A stretch of DNA of 6,575 nucleotides from Nevskiaceae bacterium. GTDB taxonomy: Bacteria > Pseudomonadota > Gammaproteobacteria > Steroidobacterales > Steroidobacteraceae. Location: positions 1 to 6,575 of the forward strand of contig JAITMN010000268.1 of assembly GCA_031277355.1 (NCBI GenBank), written 5' to 3'. Positions within the stretch are counted from its first letter, which is position 1. Every line of letters begins with the position of its first letter. A program made the position numbers and the translations under genes. This document shows positions 6,319 through 6,575 of this stretch, in pieces. The notes beneath the pieces were generated by a model. It searched no databases, was not told the origin of the DNA, and saw nothing but the letters and a program-made list of their open reading frames with translations.

Positions 6319-6389
6319 CGTCATGCGTCCTGTCTGGGCTGGTTCGAAGGTTGTAGAGTACGCGCCCCCCAATTTACCGGAAAATTCGC
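6319..6389. promoter_or_regulatory. Divergent intergenic region between the quinoprotein gene and ppa
   Basis: This 71-nt stretch must hold the start signals for both divergent genes unless a promoter lies inside a coding region. On the plus strand TAGAGT (6354-6359) matches the -10 consensus at 4 of 6, without a convincing -35. On the minus strand TACAAC across the same bases is a similar partial match. AATTT (6371-6375) and AAATT (6382-6386) flank the weak ppa ribosome binding site. No operator is recognisable. Confidence 0.3.
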
Positions 6390-6575
6390 ATGCAGCTTGA
6401 AGCTTTGCCGATTGGCAGGAATCCGCCCCACGAGGTCAATGTCGTCGTTGAGATTCCGGTCGGCGGCGAGCCGATCAAGTACGAGGTACACAAGCCCTCC
6501 GGCGCGCTGATCGTGGACCGGTTTCTCTACACCGCGATGCGCTATCCGGGCAACTACGGCTTCATTCCGCACACG
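6390..6575 (+). CDS. ppa: Inorganic pyrophosphatase, N-terminal part (truncated by window edge)
   Basis: Family I soluble pyrophosphatase splits pyrophosphate to two phosphates in the cytoplasm and so pulls biosynthetic reactions forward. The 62 visible residues match its N-terminal third: NVVVEIPVGGEPIKYEVHK, then SGALIVDRFLYTAMRYPGNY, then GFIPHT. Glu21, Lys30, Glu32, Arg44, Tyr52 and Tyr56 fall where E. coli has the active-site Glu20, Lys29, Glu31, Arg43, Tyr51 and Tyr55. The Asp cluster that binds magnesium lies beyond the window. E. coli has YPCNY where this has YPGNY. The start is the ATG at 6390; GGAAAA about 6 nt upstream is a weak ribosome binding site. The reading frame is still open at the last base. 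It is divergent from the quinoprotein gene, and no functional link is apparent. Confidence 0.95.
   Translation, partial: MQLEALPIGRNPPHEVNVVVEIPVGGEPIKYEVHKPSGALIVDRFLYTAMRYPGNYGFIPHT

Noticed and set aside
1..6575. Search for CRISPR, insertion sequence, phage, toxin-antitoxin or tRNA signals
   Set aside because: No regularly spaced repeats, terminal inverted repeats, transposase motifs or tRNA-like arms were seen. Nearly all of the window is explained by ordinary chromosomal genes.

Overview
The window looks like chromosomal DNA from a GC-rich Gram-negative proteobacterium, roughly 60-65% GC by eye. The evidence is an OmpA-type C-terminus, a complete minC-minD-minE set in the usual proteobacterial order, several Sec-type signal peptides and two PQQ-type periplasmic dehydrogenases. 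Remembered family sequences make MinC, MinD and MinE look beta/gammaproteobacterial, while the start of the pyrophosphatase has an alpha-like flavour, so I do not name a genus.

Layout, left to right. (1) Bases 1-132 are the 3' end of an OmpA-family outer-membrane/peptidoglycan-binding protein. (2) A 162-nt gap holding a stem-loop leads to a small secreted protein of unknown function with two cysteines (295-747). (3) A good sigma70-like promoter overlaps that gene's stop codon and leads, through a leader with a GC hairpin, to a secreted PQQ-dependent sugar dehydrogenase of the GSDH/Asd family (841-2073). (4) minC, minD and minE follow on the same strand: minC begins about 41 nt after the dehydrogenase stop, minD has a TTG start after a 68-nt gap, and minE follows minD by 2 nt. 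(5) A short GC stem-loop separates minE from a convergent gene on the minus strand. (6) That gene (4027-6318) encodes a large periplasmic quinoprotein: signal peptide, cytochrome c domain, Ala/Pro linker and a PQQ beta-propeller of the glucose-dehydrogenase type. (7) Divergent from it across a 71-nt gap is the 5' end of inorganic pyrophosphatase ppa, cut by the window edge.

How the genes work together. MinC, MinD and MinE form the oscillating system that keeps the FtsZ ring at mid-cell. The two quinoproteins are candidates for direct oxidation of sugars or alcohols in the periplasm; the larger one carries its own haem c for passing electrons on. No PQQ biosynthesis gene is in the window, so the cofactor must be made elsewhere or imported. 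The spacing suggests the sugar dehydrogenase and minCDE may share a transcript, but this is an inference from distance.

I found no mobile element, CRISPR array, phage gene, tRNA or rRNA, and no clear new multi-gene system. The points most worth following are the unusual neighbourhood of minCDE, the non-canonical active-site region of the GSDH-family protein, the unknown two-cysteine secreted protein behind ompA, and two hairpins in unusual positions.
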